In this document: positions 53,479 to 61,777 of the stretch, piece by piece | Layout: each line of letters starts with the position of its first letter | Position numbering within the stretch: position 1 is the stretch's first letter | Assembly: GCF_019599145.1 (NCBI RefSeq) | Contig: NZ_CP080647.1 | Location: forward strand, 558,001-622,000 | DNA: 64,000 nt | From: Streptomyces akebiae | Lineage (GTDB): Bacteria; Actinomycetota; Actinomycetes; Streptomycetales; Streptomycetaceae | Direction: 5' to 3' | Made by a program: the position numbers and the translations under genes | Notes under the pieces: generated by a model | Database searches by the model: none | What the model was told of the DNA's origin: nothing | Seen by the model: only the letters and a program-made list of their open reading frames with translations

Positions 53479-53955
53479 TCACAGATTCAGCCGCAGTGTG
53501 AGCGCCTGGGGACGGAACGTCTCCCGCTCGTAGAACCGGATGGCGTCGGTGTTGGCGGCCGAGGCGGTCACCTCCGCGTGTGCCGCGCCCCGCTCCCGCG
53601 CCCATGCGAGGAAGGTGTCGACCATGCGGGCCCCGACCCGGGACCGCCGGTGCTCGGGCCGGACGTACAGCGCCATGAGGGTCGCCGAGCCGACGGGCCG
53701 CATGGCGGTGGGACCGGACATCGCTCCCGACAGGTGACCGACCACCTCGCCGTCGCTCACGGCGGCCAGCAGCAGCCTGCCGGGGTCCTTCAGGGCGGCC
53801 GTGAAGGCCTCGGCACCGTGCAGGCGCGGCCAGTCCACGTTCAGGCTCGGGTCCCGCTCCCCGCCGTCCTCGGCGAACAGCAGGGAACTGGAGACGACGA
53901 TCCCCGGTACGTCCTCGGCGCGGGCGCGCCGCACGATCACCTCTTGCTCACTCAT
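53479..53955 (-). CDS. GNAT family N-acetyltransferase
   Basis: 158 residues from the ATG at 53955. The acetyl-CoA loop reads LMALYVRPEHRRSRVGARMVDTFLAWARERG (Q/R-x-x-G-x-G/A variant), followed by VTASAANTDAIRFYERETF, the usual C-terminal GNAT element. No ribosome site; TAGGTT lies 7 bp upstream, so a leaderless start is possible but has no good -35. Substrate unknown. Confidence 0.85.
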   Translation of the reverse strand: MSEQEVIVRRARAEDVPGIVVSSSLLFAEDGGERDPSLNVDWPRLHGAEAFTAALKDPGRLLLAAVSDGEVVGHLSGAMSGPTAMRPVGSATLMALYVRPEHRRSRVGARMVDTFLAWARERGAAHAEVTASAANTDAIRFYERETFRPQALTLRLNL

Positions 53956-54023
53956 GGACCGGAACCTAGCGGCCGGCTCTGACAATCCGTCGGCATCGGT
54001 CCCTGCCTCCCCGACTGGACTTC

Positions 54024-54046
54024 CTGGACAGTCGTCCAGCTATAGT
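54024..54046 (+). promoter_or_regulatory. TetR-type operator and -10 box upstream of DUF1304-tetR
   Basis: CTGGAC-AGTC-GTCCAG (54024-54039) is a perfect 6-4-6 dyad followed at once by TATAGT (54041-54046) and another TGGACA. This fits a repressor site within the promoter of the operon that encodes a TetR protein. Confidence 0.65.
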
Positions 54047-54102
54047 GGACACCTGCCCAAGAAGTTCGGGAAGCATCGAGTGAACTACGGAGTCTGCTGA
54101 CC

Positions 54103-54465
54103 ATGGAGATCCTGGCGAACGTGCTGGTCGCGCTGGTGGCCCTGCTGCACGCGTACATCCTGGTGATGGAGATGTTCCTGTGGCAGAAGAAGCCGGGGAT
54201 GTCCTTCCACGGGCTGGACGCCGAGATGGCGCGGCGGACGGCCTCGCTCGCCGCCAACCAGGGCCTCTACAACGGCTTCCTCGCCGCCGGTCTGGTCTGG
54301 GGCCTGATCGCCGACGACCCGACCGGATTCCGGGCGCAGATCTTCTTCCTGTCCTGTGTGATCGTCGCGGGCGTGTACGGCGCCGCCACCGCCAACCGCC
54401 GCATCCTCGTCGCCCAGGCCCTGCCCGGCGCGCTGGCCCTGGCCGCCGTCCTCGTCGCCGGATGA
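54103..54465 (+). CDS. DUF1304 family small membrane protein
   Basis: 120 residues, four hydrophobic helices. ANVLVALVALLHAYILVMEMFLW, then LAANQGLYNGFLAAGLVWGLI and IFFLSCVIVAGVYGAAT match DUF1304. No function is established for the family. It overlaps the TetR gene by ATGA, so the regulator and membrane protein are made together. Confidence 0.9.
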   Translation: MEILANVLVALVALLHAYILVMEMFLWQKKPGMSFHGLDAEMARRTASLAANQGLYNGFLAAGLVWGLIADDPTGFRAQIFFLSCVIVAGVYGAATANRRILVAQALPGALALAAVLVAG

Positions 54466-55034
54466 CCCCCGAGGAGCCCCGGGCCACGGAGGACCCCCGG
54501 GCCTCCCGCACCCGGGCCAGGCTGCGGGAGGCCCTCCTCGACGAGTGCGCGCGGCACCCGCTGCACGAGGTCAGCGTGGCCGCGCTGGTCCGCCGGGCGG
54601 GGGTGGGCCGGGCCACGTTCTACGTGCACTACCCGGACCTGGAGGCGCTGGCCGTCGACGCCTGCGCCGATGTCGTACGGGAGGCCGTGGAGGCGCTGCA
54701 CGCCTGGCGGGGGCGCCCCGACCCGGTGCACGCACCGGCCGCCCTGCCGGAGTTCTTCGCCGGTCTCGCGCCGCACGCCGCCCTGTACCGCGCGCTGCTG
54801 GCGCCCGGTGGCGGCGGACCGCTCGGCCGGGTCCTGCACCGGGACCTGCGCGCCTACAGCCTGCGCGAGCGCGAGCTCGCGGGTGCCGCGGACGCCCCGC
54901 TGGTGGCCTCCGCCGTGGCGGCGACCTTCGCGGGGGTCCTCGCCGACTGGCTGCACGGCCTCCTCGACGGCACCCCGCGGGAGATCGCCGACCAGGCGTG
55001 GCAGTTGCTGGTCGCACTGCACCGCAGCCGCTGA
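54462..55034 (+). CDS. TetR family transcriptional regulator
   Basis: 190 residues. The N-terminal HTH reads RARLREALLDECARHPLHEVSVAALVRRAGVGRATFYVHYPDLEAL, a standard TetR fold; the C-terminal helical ligand domain ends EIADQAWQLLVALHRSR. It is coupled to DUF1304 and probably autoregulates through the dyad at 54024-54039. Ligand unknown. Confidence 0.9.
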   Translation: MTPEEPRATEDPRASRTRARLREALLDECARHPLHEVSVAALVRRAGVGRATFYVHYPDLEALAVDACADVVREAVEALHAWRGRPDPVHAPAALPEFFAGLAPHAALYRALLAPGGGGPLGRVLHRDLRAYSLRERELAGAADAPLVASAVAATFAGVLADWLHGLLDGTPREIADQAWQLLVALHRSR

Positions 55035-55086
55035 GCGCGGGGACGTGCGCCGCCCTCGGCGCCCAGGGGCTCGTGACGCCCGGACA

Positions 55087-55127
55087 GCCCTGTGGGTGAC
55101 CTGGTGTGTCCAGGTCACCCACAGGGC
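55087..55127. terminator. perfect 18-bp hairpin between convergent tetR and alcohol dehydrogenase genes
   Basis: Arms 55087-55104 and 55110-55127 pair exactly with a TGTGT loop; core CCTGTGGGTGACCTGG. It lies about midway between the two stops and should work in both directions. Confidence 0.8.
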
Positions 55128-55187
55128 CGAGGTCACGCAGGGAGGACGTGCCCCGGCGGGAGATGGCTTCTCAGGCGTCGGGGGCGG

Positions 55188-56297
55188 TCAGAAGGTCAGT
55201 ACCGGCTTGATGCTCCTGCCGCCGCTCATGTCCGCGACCGCCTGGCCGATGTCCTCGAACTTGTAGCGGCTGATCAGCCGGTCGAGCGGGAGCTTGCCCT
55301 CCTTGACGAGCTGGACGAGGACCGGGATGGCGGTCTGGATCTCGTTGTCGCCGAGGGTGAGGCCGACGACGCGCTTGCCGCCGAGCATGCCGTTGACGTC
55401 GAGGGAGACCTCCGTGCCGAACGGCGGTGCGCCCACGATGACGAGAGTGCCGCGCGCGGCGAGGGCATCGACGCCCTTGCGGAGCACGAAGACGCTGCCG
55501 GTGGTCTCCACGACCCCGTCGGCGCCCCGGCCGCCGGTGATCTCCATGATCGCCTCGGCGATGTCCTCGACCTCGCTCGCGTTCACCGTGTGGGTGGCGC
55601 CCAGCTCCTTGGCCAGGTCCAGCCGCTCACCGACCTTGTCCACGGCGATGACCGTCGTCGCGGGGGTGAGGGCCGCCGCCATCACGGCGGAGAGACCGAC
55701 CGCTCCGGCGCCGAGGACCACGACCGTGCTGCCCGCGCGGGGCTCCAGCACGTTCCAGACCGCGCCGACGCCGGTCTGGACGCCGCAGCCGAGCGGGGCG
55801 ATGGAGTCCAGCGGTACGTCCGGGTCGACCTTGACGAGGCCGCGCTCGTCGACCAGTGCCCGCTCGGCGAACGAGGACTGGCCGAAGAAGTGGCCGCCGA
55901 GGTCCTCGCCGTCGCGGCTGATGGTGCTGGTGCCGTCGGCGCGGCGACCGCCCAGCAGGTTCAGCGGGAGCCAGGTGGCGCAGTACGCCGGGTGTCCGTC
56001 ACGGCAGTTCTGACAGCCACCGCAGGACGTGAAGGACAGGACGACGTGGTCGCCGGGCGCGACCGAGGTGACACCCGGGCCGACGGCCTCGACGACACCG
56101 GCGCCCTCGTGGCCCAGGACCCCGGGGAGCGGGAAGGGCAGCGCGCCGGTGGCGACGGTGAGGTCGGTGTGGCAGAGCCCGGCGGCGACCATGCGGACCA
56201 GGGCCTCGCCCGGTCCCGGCTGGTCGAGGACGACCTCGGAGAGGGTGAAGGGCGCGCCTCCGGACTCGACCACGGCGGCACGTGTGGTGGTGGACAT
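55188..56297 (-). CDS. zinc-dependent alcohol dehydrogenase (aryl-alcohol dehydrogenase-like)
   Basis: About 369 residues. Of two ATGs, 56297 (MSTTTRAAVV) has AAGGAG at 9 bp, while 56303 has it at 3 bp. Catalytic zinc ligands are in AAGLCHTD and LGHEGAGVVEAVGPGV; the structural zinc site is CGGCQNCRDGHPAYC. The Rossmann motif VVLGAGAVGLSAVMAA binds NAD. The sequence plan fits benzyl/aryl-alcohol dehydrogenases. It is second in a minus-strand operon after the aldehyde dehydrogenase, so alcohol to aldehyde to acid is the probable path. Confidence 0.9.
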   Translation of the reverse strand: MSTTTRAAVVESGGAPFTLSEVVLDQPGPGEALVRMVAAGLCHTDLTVATGALPFPLPGVLGHEGAGVVEAVGPGVTSVAPGDHVVLSFTSCGGCQNCRDGHPAYCATWLPLNLLGGRRADGTSTISRDGEDLGGHFFGQSSFAERALVDERGLVKVDPDVPLDSIAPLGCGVQTGVGAVWNVLEPRAGSTVVVLGAGAVGLSAVMAAALTPATTVIAVDKVGERLDLAKELGATHTVNASEVEDIAEAIMEITGGRGADGVVETTGSVFVLRKGVDALAARGTLVIVGAPPFGTEVSLDVNGMLGGKRVVGLTLGDNEIQTAIPVLVQLVKEGKLPLDRLISRYKFEDIGQAVADMSGGRSIKPVLTF

Positions 56298-56374
56298 GCT
56301 CATGAACTCCTTGTTCTGTCGGTGAGCCGCCGGACGCGTCCCGCGGCTCACCGGGGTGATCCCGGGGAAGGTGC

Positions 56375-57832
56375 TCAGTCGAGCGAGACGACGACGGACT
56401 TGACCTTGGTGTAGGACTCCAGGGCCTCGGGGCCGTACTCGCGGCCGAAGCCGGAGGCCTTCACCCCGCCGAAGGGCACGGCGGGGTCGAGCATCGGCCA
56501 GTCGTTGATCCAGACGATGCCGGCCTGGAGGCGGTCGGCCACGCGGTGGGCGCGGGTGAGGTTCGTGGTCTGGATGCCGGAGGCCAGGCCGTACGGCGTG
56601 GAGTTGGCCAGTTCGACGGCCTCGTCCTCGGAGTCGAAGGGCTGCACCGTGAGGACCGGCCCGAAGACCTCCTCCTGCACGACCCGGGAGTCGTTGGCGA
56701 GGTCGGCGATGACGGTCGGCTTGTAGTAGTAGCCGCCGTTCAGGTCCAGGCGCTCGCCGCCGCACACGATCCGGCCGCCCTCCTTGCGGGCCAGCTCGAC
56801 GTACTCCTCCACCTTCTTCAGGTGCCGCTCGCCGGCCATCGGGCCGATGACGGTCTCCGGCTGCCGGGGGTCGCCGATGGGGACACCGGGCACGGCGTCG
56901 GCGAGGATGCCGACCACCGTGTCGTGGACCGAACGGGCGACGAGCAGGCGGGGGCCGCCCATGCAGAACTGGCCGGTGTTGTAGACGAAGCCCCCGATGA
57001 TGGCGCCGATGGCCTTCTCGAGGTCGGCGTCCTCGAAGACGATGTGCGCCGCGTTGCCGCCCAGCTCCATGGTGACCTGCTTCAGCCCCTCGCCGGCGAC
57101 GCTCGCCGCGTGCCGGCCGGTGGCGGTGGAGCCGGTGAAGGCGATCTTGTCGACACCGGGGTTGCGCAGCAGCGCCTCGCCCGCGACCGGGCCCGTCCCG
57201 GTGACGACGTTGTAGACGCCGTCCGGGACGCCCGCCTCCTTGAGGAGGCCCGCCATGTAGAGGGCGCTGAGCGGGGTCTCCTCGGCCGGCTTGTGCACCA
57301 CCGTGTTGCCGGCCGCGAGGGCGGGGGCGATCTTGGTGCCGGCCAGGATGAGCGGGAAGTTGAACGGGGTGATCGCGCCTACCACACCGATCGGGCCGCG
57401 CCTGGTGTACGCGAGGCGGTTGTTCGGGACGTCGCGGGCGGAGCCGTCCAGGGACCAGGCCAGGGAGGCGTAGTACTCGTAGTCGTTGGCCGCGTTCGTC
57501 ACGTCGACGGCGTGGGCCAGGGTGATGGGCTTGCCGACGTCACGGCTCTCCAGGGCCGCGATCTCGTCGGCGTTCTCCCGGATCAGCTGGGCGACGCGGT
57601 TCAGGATCCGGCCGCGCTCGCGGCCGCTCAGTCCGGACCAGGCGCCGTTGTCGAAGGCCTCGCGCGCGGCGCGCACGGCGGCGTCGACGTCGGCGGCGCC
57701 CGCCTCCGCGACCGTCGTGACCACCTGGCCCGTGGACGGGTCGATCACGTCGGTGCGCGCCCCGTCGGTCGCCTCACGCCACTGTCCACCGATGAACAGC
57801 CGCCCGGGCTCGTTCTCGAAGGTGGTCGTCAT
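56375..57832 (-). CDS. aldehyde dehydrogenase (benzaldehyde/betaine-aldehyde type)
   Basis: 485 residues. The NAD-dependent aldehyde dehydrogenase plan is complete: GAITPFNFPLILAGTKIAPALAAGNTVV, KPAEETPLSA, FTGSTATGRH, catalytic base Glu in VTMELGGNAA, catalytic Cys in YNTGQFCMGG, and EEVFGPVLTV near the end. The closest pattern is to aryl/benzaldehyde dehydrogenases, but substrate needs testing. It leads the operon with the alcohol dehydrogenase and is divergent from a MarR regulator whose palindrome lies 46 bp upstream. Confidence 0.92.
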   Translation of the reverse strand: MTTTFENEPGRLFIGGQWREATDGARTDVIDPSTGQVVTTVAEAGAADVDAAVRAAREAFDNGAWSGLSGRERGRILNRVAQLIRENADEIAALESRDVGKPITLAHAVDVTNAANDYEYYASLAWSLDGSARDVPNNRLAYTRRGPIGVVGAITPFNFPLILAGTKIAPALAAGNTVVHKPAEETPLSALYMAGLLKEAGVPDGVYNVVTGTGPVAGEALLRNPGVDKIAFTGSTATGRHAASVAGEGLKQVTMELGGNAAHIVFEDADLEKAIGAIIGGFVYNTGQFCMGGPRLLVARSVHDTVVGILADAVPGVPIGDPRQPETVIGPMAGERHLKKVEEYVELARKEGGRIVCGGERLDLNGGYYYKPTVIADLANDSRVVQEEVFGPVLTVQPFDSEDEAVELANSTPYGLASGIQTTNLTRAHRVADRLQAGIVWINDWPMLDPAVPFGGVKASGFGREYGPEALESYTKVKSVVVSLD

Positions 57833-57877
57833 TGCCCACTCCTCAGCCTTGATCCAGCCTTGATCGCCAAGTCTTCA

Positions 57878-57900
57878 ACCAACAGGATTCCTGTTGGTTC
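57878..57900. promoter_or_regulatory. perfect 23-bp palindrome, MarR operator 1
   Basis: AACCAACAGGA, a central T, and its exact reverse complement. It is placed between the divergent aldehyde dehydrogenase and MarR genes, 46 bp before the former's ATG. Confidence 0.85.
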
Positions 57901-57916
57901 GCAGTTTCATTACACA

Positions 57917-57929
57917 CAGGTTTCCTGTC
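57917..57929. promoter_or_regulatory. second, weaker copy of the MarR operator
   Basis: ACAGG-TTT-CCTGT shares the ACAGG/CCTGT core of the 23-bp palindrome and ends just before the MarR ATG, suggesting autorepression. Confidence 0.65.
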
Positions 57930-57930
57930 A

Positions 57931-58377
57931 ATGCCTTACGCTGACCCCATGGTCGGCACCAAGGCACCTCCCTCCCTCCTCTACATGGTCAAGCAGGTTG
58001 AGCTCGTTGTCCGCTCGCACCTGGACGAACTGGTGAAGCCGGCCGGGATCACGGCCCTGCAGTACACGTCCCTGACCGTCCTGGAGCGGCACGACGGACT
58101 CTCGGCCGCCCAGCTCGCCCGCGACTCGTTCGTCACCGCCCAGTCCATCGCGGATCTCGTGCGGAGTCTGGAGAACCGCGGACTCGTGCGCCGGGAGCGC
58201 AATCCGCGCAACCGGCGCGAGCTGCTGATCCTGCTGACCGACGAGGGACGCGAGGTGCTCGCCCGCTATGCCGAGCCCATGCGTGACCTGGAGGAACGCA
58301 TGATCAGCGGCCTCACCGCGCACCAGGCCGAGCAGTTCCGGCAGGCGCTGTCCAAGGCGTGGCACGCGCTGTCGTAG
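57931..58377 (+). CDS. MarR family transcriptional regulator of the aldehyde/alcohol dehydrogenase operon
   Basis: 148 residues from 57931, or 142 from the ATG at 57949. The winged helix is clear: ALQYTSLTVLERHDGLSAAQLARDSFVTAQSIADLVRSLENRGLVRRERNPRNRRELLILLT. Neither start has a ribosome site; TACGCT lies 6 bp before the second ATG, so a leaderless start there is possible. Divergent from the dehydrogenase operon with two matching operators between, so it probably represses both directions and responds to a phenolic or aldehyde ligand (inference). Confidence 0.88.
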   Translation: MPYADPMVGTKAPPSLLYMVKQVELVVRSHLDELVKPAGITALQYTSLTVLERHDGLSAAQLARDSFVTAQSIADLVRSLENRGLVRRERNPRNRRELLILLTDEGREVLARYAEPMRDLEERMISGLTAHQAEQFRQALSKAWHALS

Positions 58378-58533
58378 AGGGCACTGCGCAAAACTCCGGA
58401 CGGATTGCCGGAGAAATCGAAGACATATGTCAATCGAACATGCTGAAATTCACTCTGACGAGGGTAACTTGCAGAGCGGGGAAGGGTTTTGCCCTCGCAC
58501 CCCTCACAGAGTCCGGTAGGAGGCGATGCCGTC

Positions 58534-58929
58534 GTGTCGAGCGACCCCACACCGCCCGCGACCGGGTACCTGCGTGTCCGCACGGACCGCGGCCACGCCG
58601 TGCTCGAACTGCACGGCGAGATCGACATCGCGGCGGCCGTGGAGATCATTCCGCATCTCGACGCGGTGACCGGCCGCCCCGGCGCCCGGATCGTGATCGA
58701 CCTCAGGCACGTCGAGTTCTTCGACTGCTCCGGGCTGCGGCTGCTCTACCGGGCCCGGCAGCGGGTGCTCGACCACGACGGCGAACTGCGCCTGGTCTGC
58801 ACCCACCCGCTCACCCTGCGCGTCCTGAAGGTCACCGGCCTCGCCCGGCTGCTGCCGCCCGCCCCGACCCTGGAGGCGGCCCTGGACGCGGCCCTGGAAC
58901 AGCCCGAGGCCGCGTCCGGCACGTTATGA
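58534..58929 (+). CDS. STAS domain anti-sigma factor antagonist, last sense codon TTA
   Basis: 131 residues from the GTG at 58534, with GGAGG at 10 bp. STAS pattern: VLELHGEIDIAAAVEIIPHL, then IVIDLRHVEFFDCSGLRLLYRAR with the phosphorylatable Ser. Close in its core to the STAS protein at 15.6 kb. The last sense codon is TTA (58924-58926), so the bldA tRNA is needed to finish the protein. No kinase partner is adjacent. Convergent with the PRPP synthetase gene. Confidence 0.87.
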   Translation: MSSDPTPPATGYLRVRTDRGHAVLELHGEIDIAAAVEIIPHLDAVTGRPGARIVIDLRHVEFFDCSGLRLLYRARQRVLDHDGELRLVCTHPLTLRVLKVTGLARLLPPAPTLEAALDAALEQPEAASGTL

Positions 58930-58943
58930 CCACGCCCCGCCCG

Positions 58944-59912
58944 TCAGCCCTGCTGTCCCCCGTCGCCCGCCGGCGCGTCGAACAGGGCGCTGACGGACTC
59001 GCCGTTGTGGATACGGCGTACGGCCTCCGCGAGCGCGGGGGCGATGGAGAGCACCTTCAGCTTGTCGGTGCGCTCCTCCACCGGCACCGGCACGGTGTTG
59101 GTGCAGACGATCTCCAGGACGTCGGGCTGCTCGCTCAGCCGCTTCAGAGCCCCCGCCGCGAACAGCCCGTGGGTGCACGCCACCCGGATCGAGCGCGGCC
59201 CCAACTCCCTCAGCCGCTCCAGGAGTTCCAGGACGGTACTGCCCTTGGCGATCTCGTCGTCCAGGACGATCACATCGCGTCCGGCGACCTCGCCGATCAC
59301 CGAGCTGATGCTCACCCGGTCGTCGGCGAACCGCTGCTTGGCGCCCGCCGCGACCTGCGCGCCGATCATCCGCGCGAACGCCGCCGCCTCCTTGGCGTTG
59401 CCCAGGTCGGGTGATACCACCGTCGTACGCGTCAGGTCGTAGCGCCGGAAGTGCGCGGCCAGTTCGCGCAGCGCGTGCAGATGATCGACCGGCACCGAGA
59501 AGAACCCGTGCACCTGCGGGGAGTGCAGTGTCATGGCGAGCACCCGGCCGGCGCCCGCCGACACCATCAGATCGGCGACCAGGCGGCCGCCGATGGAGAT
59601 CCGCGGCGCGTCCTTCTTGTCCGAGCGGGCGTACGCGTAGTGCGGCATGACCACGGTGATCCGGCCGGCCGAGGCCCCGCGCGCCGCGTCGCACATCAGC
59701 AGCAGTTCGACGAGATGCTCCTGCACCGGCGTGACCAGCGGCTGGACCAGGAACACGTCCTTCTCCCGGCAGTTGGCCTGGAGCTGCACCTCCAGACAGT
59801 CGTTGGCGAACCGGCTCACCCGGGACGGACTCAGCGGCACCCCGAGGTGCGCGCAGACCTCCTCCGCGAGTTCGGGGTGGGCGCTGCCGGTGAAAACGGC
59901 GATGTCACGCAC
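58944..59912 (-). CDS. prs: ribose-phosphate pyrophosphokinase (PRPP synthetase)
   Basis: 322 residues from the GTG at 59912, with GAGGAG at 7 bp. It converts ribose 5-phosphate and ATP to PRPP. Motifs: IAVFTGSAHPELAEEVCAHLG, RFANDCLEVQLQANCREKDVFLVQP (ATP site), VVMPHYAYARSDKKDAPR, and the PRPP loop DVIVLDDEIAKGSTVLE. It is shorter and more divergent than a typical housekeeping Streptomyces enzyme; VLDDEIAKGST is a variant of the usual VDDMIDTGGT, so it may be a second, specialised copy (inference). Confidence 0.85.
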   Translation of the reverse strand: MRDIAVFTGSAHPELAEEVCAHLGVPLSPSRVSRFANDCLEVQLQANCREKDVFLVQPLVTPVQEHLVELLLMCDAARGASAGRITVVMPHYAYARSDKKDAPRISIGGRLVADLMVSAGAGRVLAMTLHSPQVHGFFSVPVDHLHALRELAAHFRRYDLTRTTVVSPDLGNAKEAAAFARMIGAQVAAGAKQRFADDRVSISSVIGEVAGRDVIVLDDEIAKGSTVLELLERLRELGPRSIRVACTHGLFAAGALKRLSEQPDVLEIVCTNTVPVPVEERTDKLKVLSIAPALAEAVRRIHNGESVSALFDAPAGDGGQQG

Positions 59913-60108
59913 GGTCGGCTCCTCGCATGAACATGATCATTACGGGTGGCGCGGCTCATGCTACTGGCCGCTTCGCGTACGCCGATCCGGTACGCCGCCC
60001 CGGACGGCCCGCGCCCCCGGACTACGGCGAACTGCGGACAATCACCAACTCGGCGTTCCCCCAGTGACTTTGAGGGCATTCGTTGAAGCAGGAAGGAGGA
60101 CCGTCGAC

Positions 60109-60765
60109 ATGACGACGTCCATCAAGCGCACGCGTCTGCCCGGCTGGGCCAAGCTGCTCACCGCCGTGGTCATCCTCATCGTGGTGCTGCTGGCCGCGCT
60201 GCGGATGCTGGTCTTCGGAGGGCTGGACGACGTGTTCGGCACCGAGGAGCACGACCGCTCGGGACCGACGCTCCTGAAGTCTATCCAGGACATGAGCCGT
60301 TACGACGCCGCCTCGGGCAACTTCCAGGTGGTCGTCGACCTGGAGAAGGACGCCAAGTACCTGCCGGACGCGATCCGCGGCACCCGCACGCTGTACGTGG
60401 GCGCGGGCACCGTGGACGCCTATGTCGACCTCGGCAAGGTCGGCGAGAACGACGTGAAGATGAACGAGGACCGCACGTCGGCCACCATCGACCTCCCGCA
60501 CGCCCAGCTCGGCAAGCCGGCCCTGGACACCGAGCACTCCTATGCCGTCTCCAAGGAACGTGGCCTGCTCGACCGACTCGGCGACCTCTTCTCGGACAAC
60601 CCCAATGGCGAACAGGCGGTGCAGCGCCTCGCCGTCAAGCACATCGGGGACGCGGCGAAGGAGAGCAAGCTCACGGACCGCGCCGAGGCCAACACCACCG
60701 ACATGCTCGAAGGACTGCTGAAGTCGCTTGGCTTCGAGGAGGTGAAGGTGACCTACGGGTCCTGA
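60109..60765 (+). CDS. DUF4230 family membrane-anchored protein
   Basis: 218 residues from the ATG at 60109, with GGAAGGAGGA upstream. One N-terminal TM helix (LLTAVVILIVVLLAALRMLVFGGL), then an extracellular domain: SIQDMSRYDAASGNFQVVVDLEKDAKYLPDAIRGTRTLYVGAGTVDAYVDLG, as in DUF4230, with a C-terminal helical part. Function not known. Followed by a good terminator. Confidence 0.85.
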   Translation: MTTSIKRTRLPGWAKLLTAVVILIVVLLAALRMLVFGGLDDVFGTEEHDRSGPTLLKSIQDMSRYDAASGNFQVVVDLEKDAKYLPDAIRGTRTLYVGAGTVDAYVDLGKVGENDVKMNEDRTSATIDLPHAQLGKPALDTEHSYAVSKERGLLDRLGDLFSDNPNGEQAVQRLAVKHIGDAAKESKLTDRAEANTTDMLEGLLKSLGFEEVKVTYGS

Positions 60766-60775
60766 CCGGACACCG

Positions 60776-60802
60776 GCGCCCTCCCGGCCGCGGGGAGGGC
60801 GC
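60776..60802 (+). terminator. hairpin after the DUF4230 gene
   Basis: GCGCCCTCCC and GGGAGGGCGC form a 10-bp stem with a 7-nt loop, 10 bp past the stop. Confidence 0.75.
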
Positions 60803-61057
60803 GTCGTATGCCGGCCCGTCCGCGCCGGCGTACGACCGCGCCCTCCCACGACCCGCCGCTCCCGGGCGCCCGATGGGCGCCCCTCGAACGGGAGCGGGTC
60901 CCTGTCACTCGCGGTCCGGGTGCCCACGCGGGGCGGGGCGAAACCCGGCGGGACCCGGTCGGCGACTTCTCGTGCGAGGGGCGCCCGGGCGGGCATCGTG
61001 GGCCTCTTCGGGGGTAACCACCCTGGGAAAGAGGGAAGTTGAAATCGGGAGGGTCGC

Positions 61058-61777
61058 ATGGCCGGCACCACGTCACGATCCCGTTCCACCGCTTCCGGCC
61101 GCCGTACCCAGGCCGCCGAGCGCGATCGACGACCACTCCCGCTGCCCCTGCGGCTCCTGGTGATGGCCCTGGCGTTCCTCGCGATGGTGGCGTTCGGCGC
61201 GGTGCTGGCCGGGCTCACCCTCCAGCCGTCCCCGGCGTCGGAGGCGCTCACCCACAGCAACCTCCGCCCCGGCACCTCCCTGGAGCTCTACTGGCACCAC
61301 CCCGACCCGCGCGACGCGCTCAAGCAGGTCGGCGGGAACGTCCTGCTGGGCCTGCCGTTCGGGATCCTGCTGCCGGTGCTGGCGCCCGGCGCACGCGGTC
61401 TGCTGCGGGTCCCCGCCCTGACCGCGCTGATGATGCTGCTGGTCGAGCTGGTGCAGGGCGCGCTCGTCACCGGGCGGGCCTTCGACATCGACGACGTCAT
61501 CCTCAACACGGCGGGCGCGCTGCTGGGCTACCTGCTGCTGGGCCGACGTCTCGGCCGGGCCGTCCACGTCCGGGCGCCGCGGGAGCCGAAAACCGCACCG
61601 GACCGGCGCGGGGCAGCGGCTCGCGGAAAGACTCCGGGTCGGGGAAAGACGCCCGCTGGGGGAAAGACTCCGGTTCAGCGGAAGACACCGCGCGGCGCCT
61701 GGGTCCAGCGCCTGCGGGTGAGCCGGCGCAAGGAGGCCGGCGCGGCGTCCAAGAGGGCTAGCGCAACGTCCAAGTGA
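61058..61777 (+). CDS. VanZ family membrane protein with basic KTP-repeat tail
   Basis: 239 residues, GGGAGGG at 6 bp. A Ser/Arg-rich N-terminus is followed by four hydrophobic helices with VanZ features: YWHHPDPRDALKQVGGNVLLGLPFGILLPVL, LVELVQGALVTGRAFDIDDVILNTAGALLGYLL. The last 60 residues are basic with repeats of GKTP (GKTPGRGKTPAGGKTP). VanZ proteins give low-level glycopeptide resistance in some bacteria, but most are of unknown role. The end overlaps the convergent 78-residue gene by 20 bp. Confidence 0.88.
   Translation: MAGTTSRSRSTASGRRTQAAERDRRPLPLPLRLLVMALAFLAMVAFGAVLAGLTLQPSPASEALTHSNLRPGTSLELYWHHPDPRDALKQVGGNVLLGLPFGILLPVLAPGARGLLRVPALTALMMLLVELVQGALVTGRAFDIDDVILNTAGALLGYLLLGRRLGRAVHVRAPREPKTAPDRRGAAARGKTPGRGKTPAGGKTPVQRKTPRGAWVQRLRVSRRKEAGAASKRASATSK

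Noticed and set aside
58440..58490. SigB-type promoter (GGGTAA) before the STAS gene
   Set aside because: The -35 partner at the right spacing is missing.
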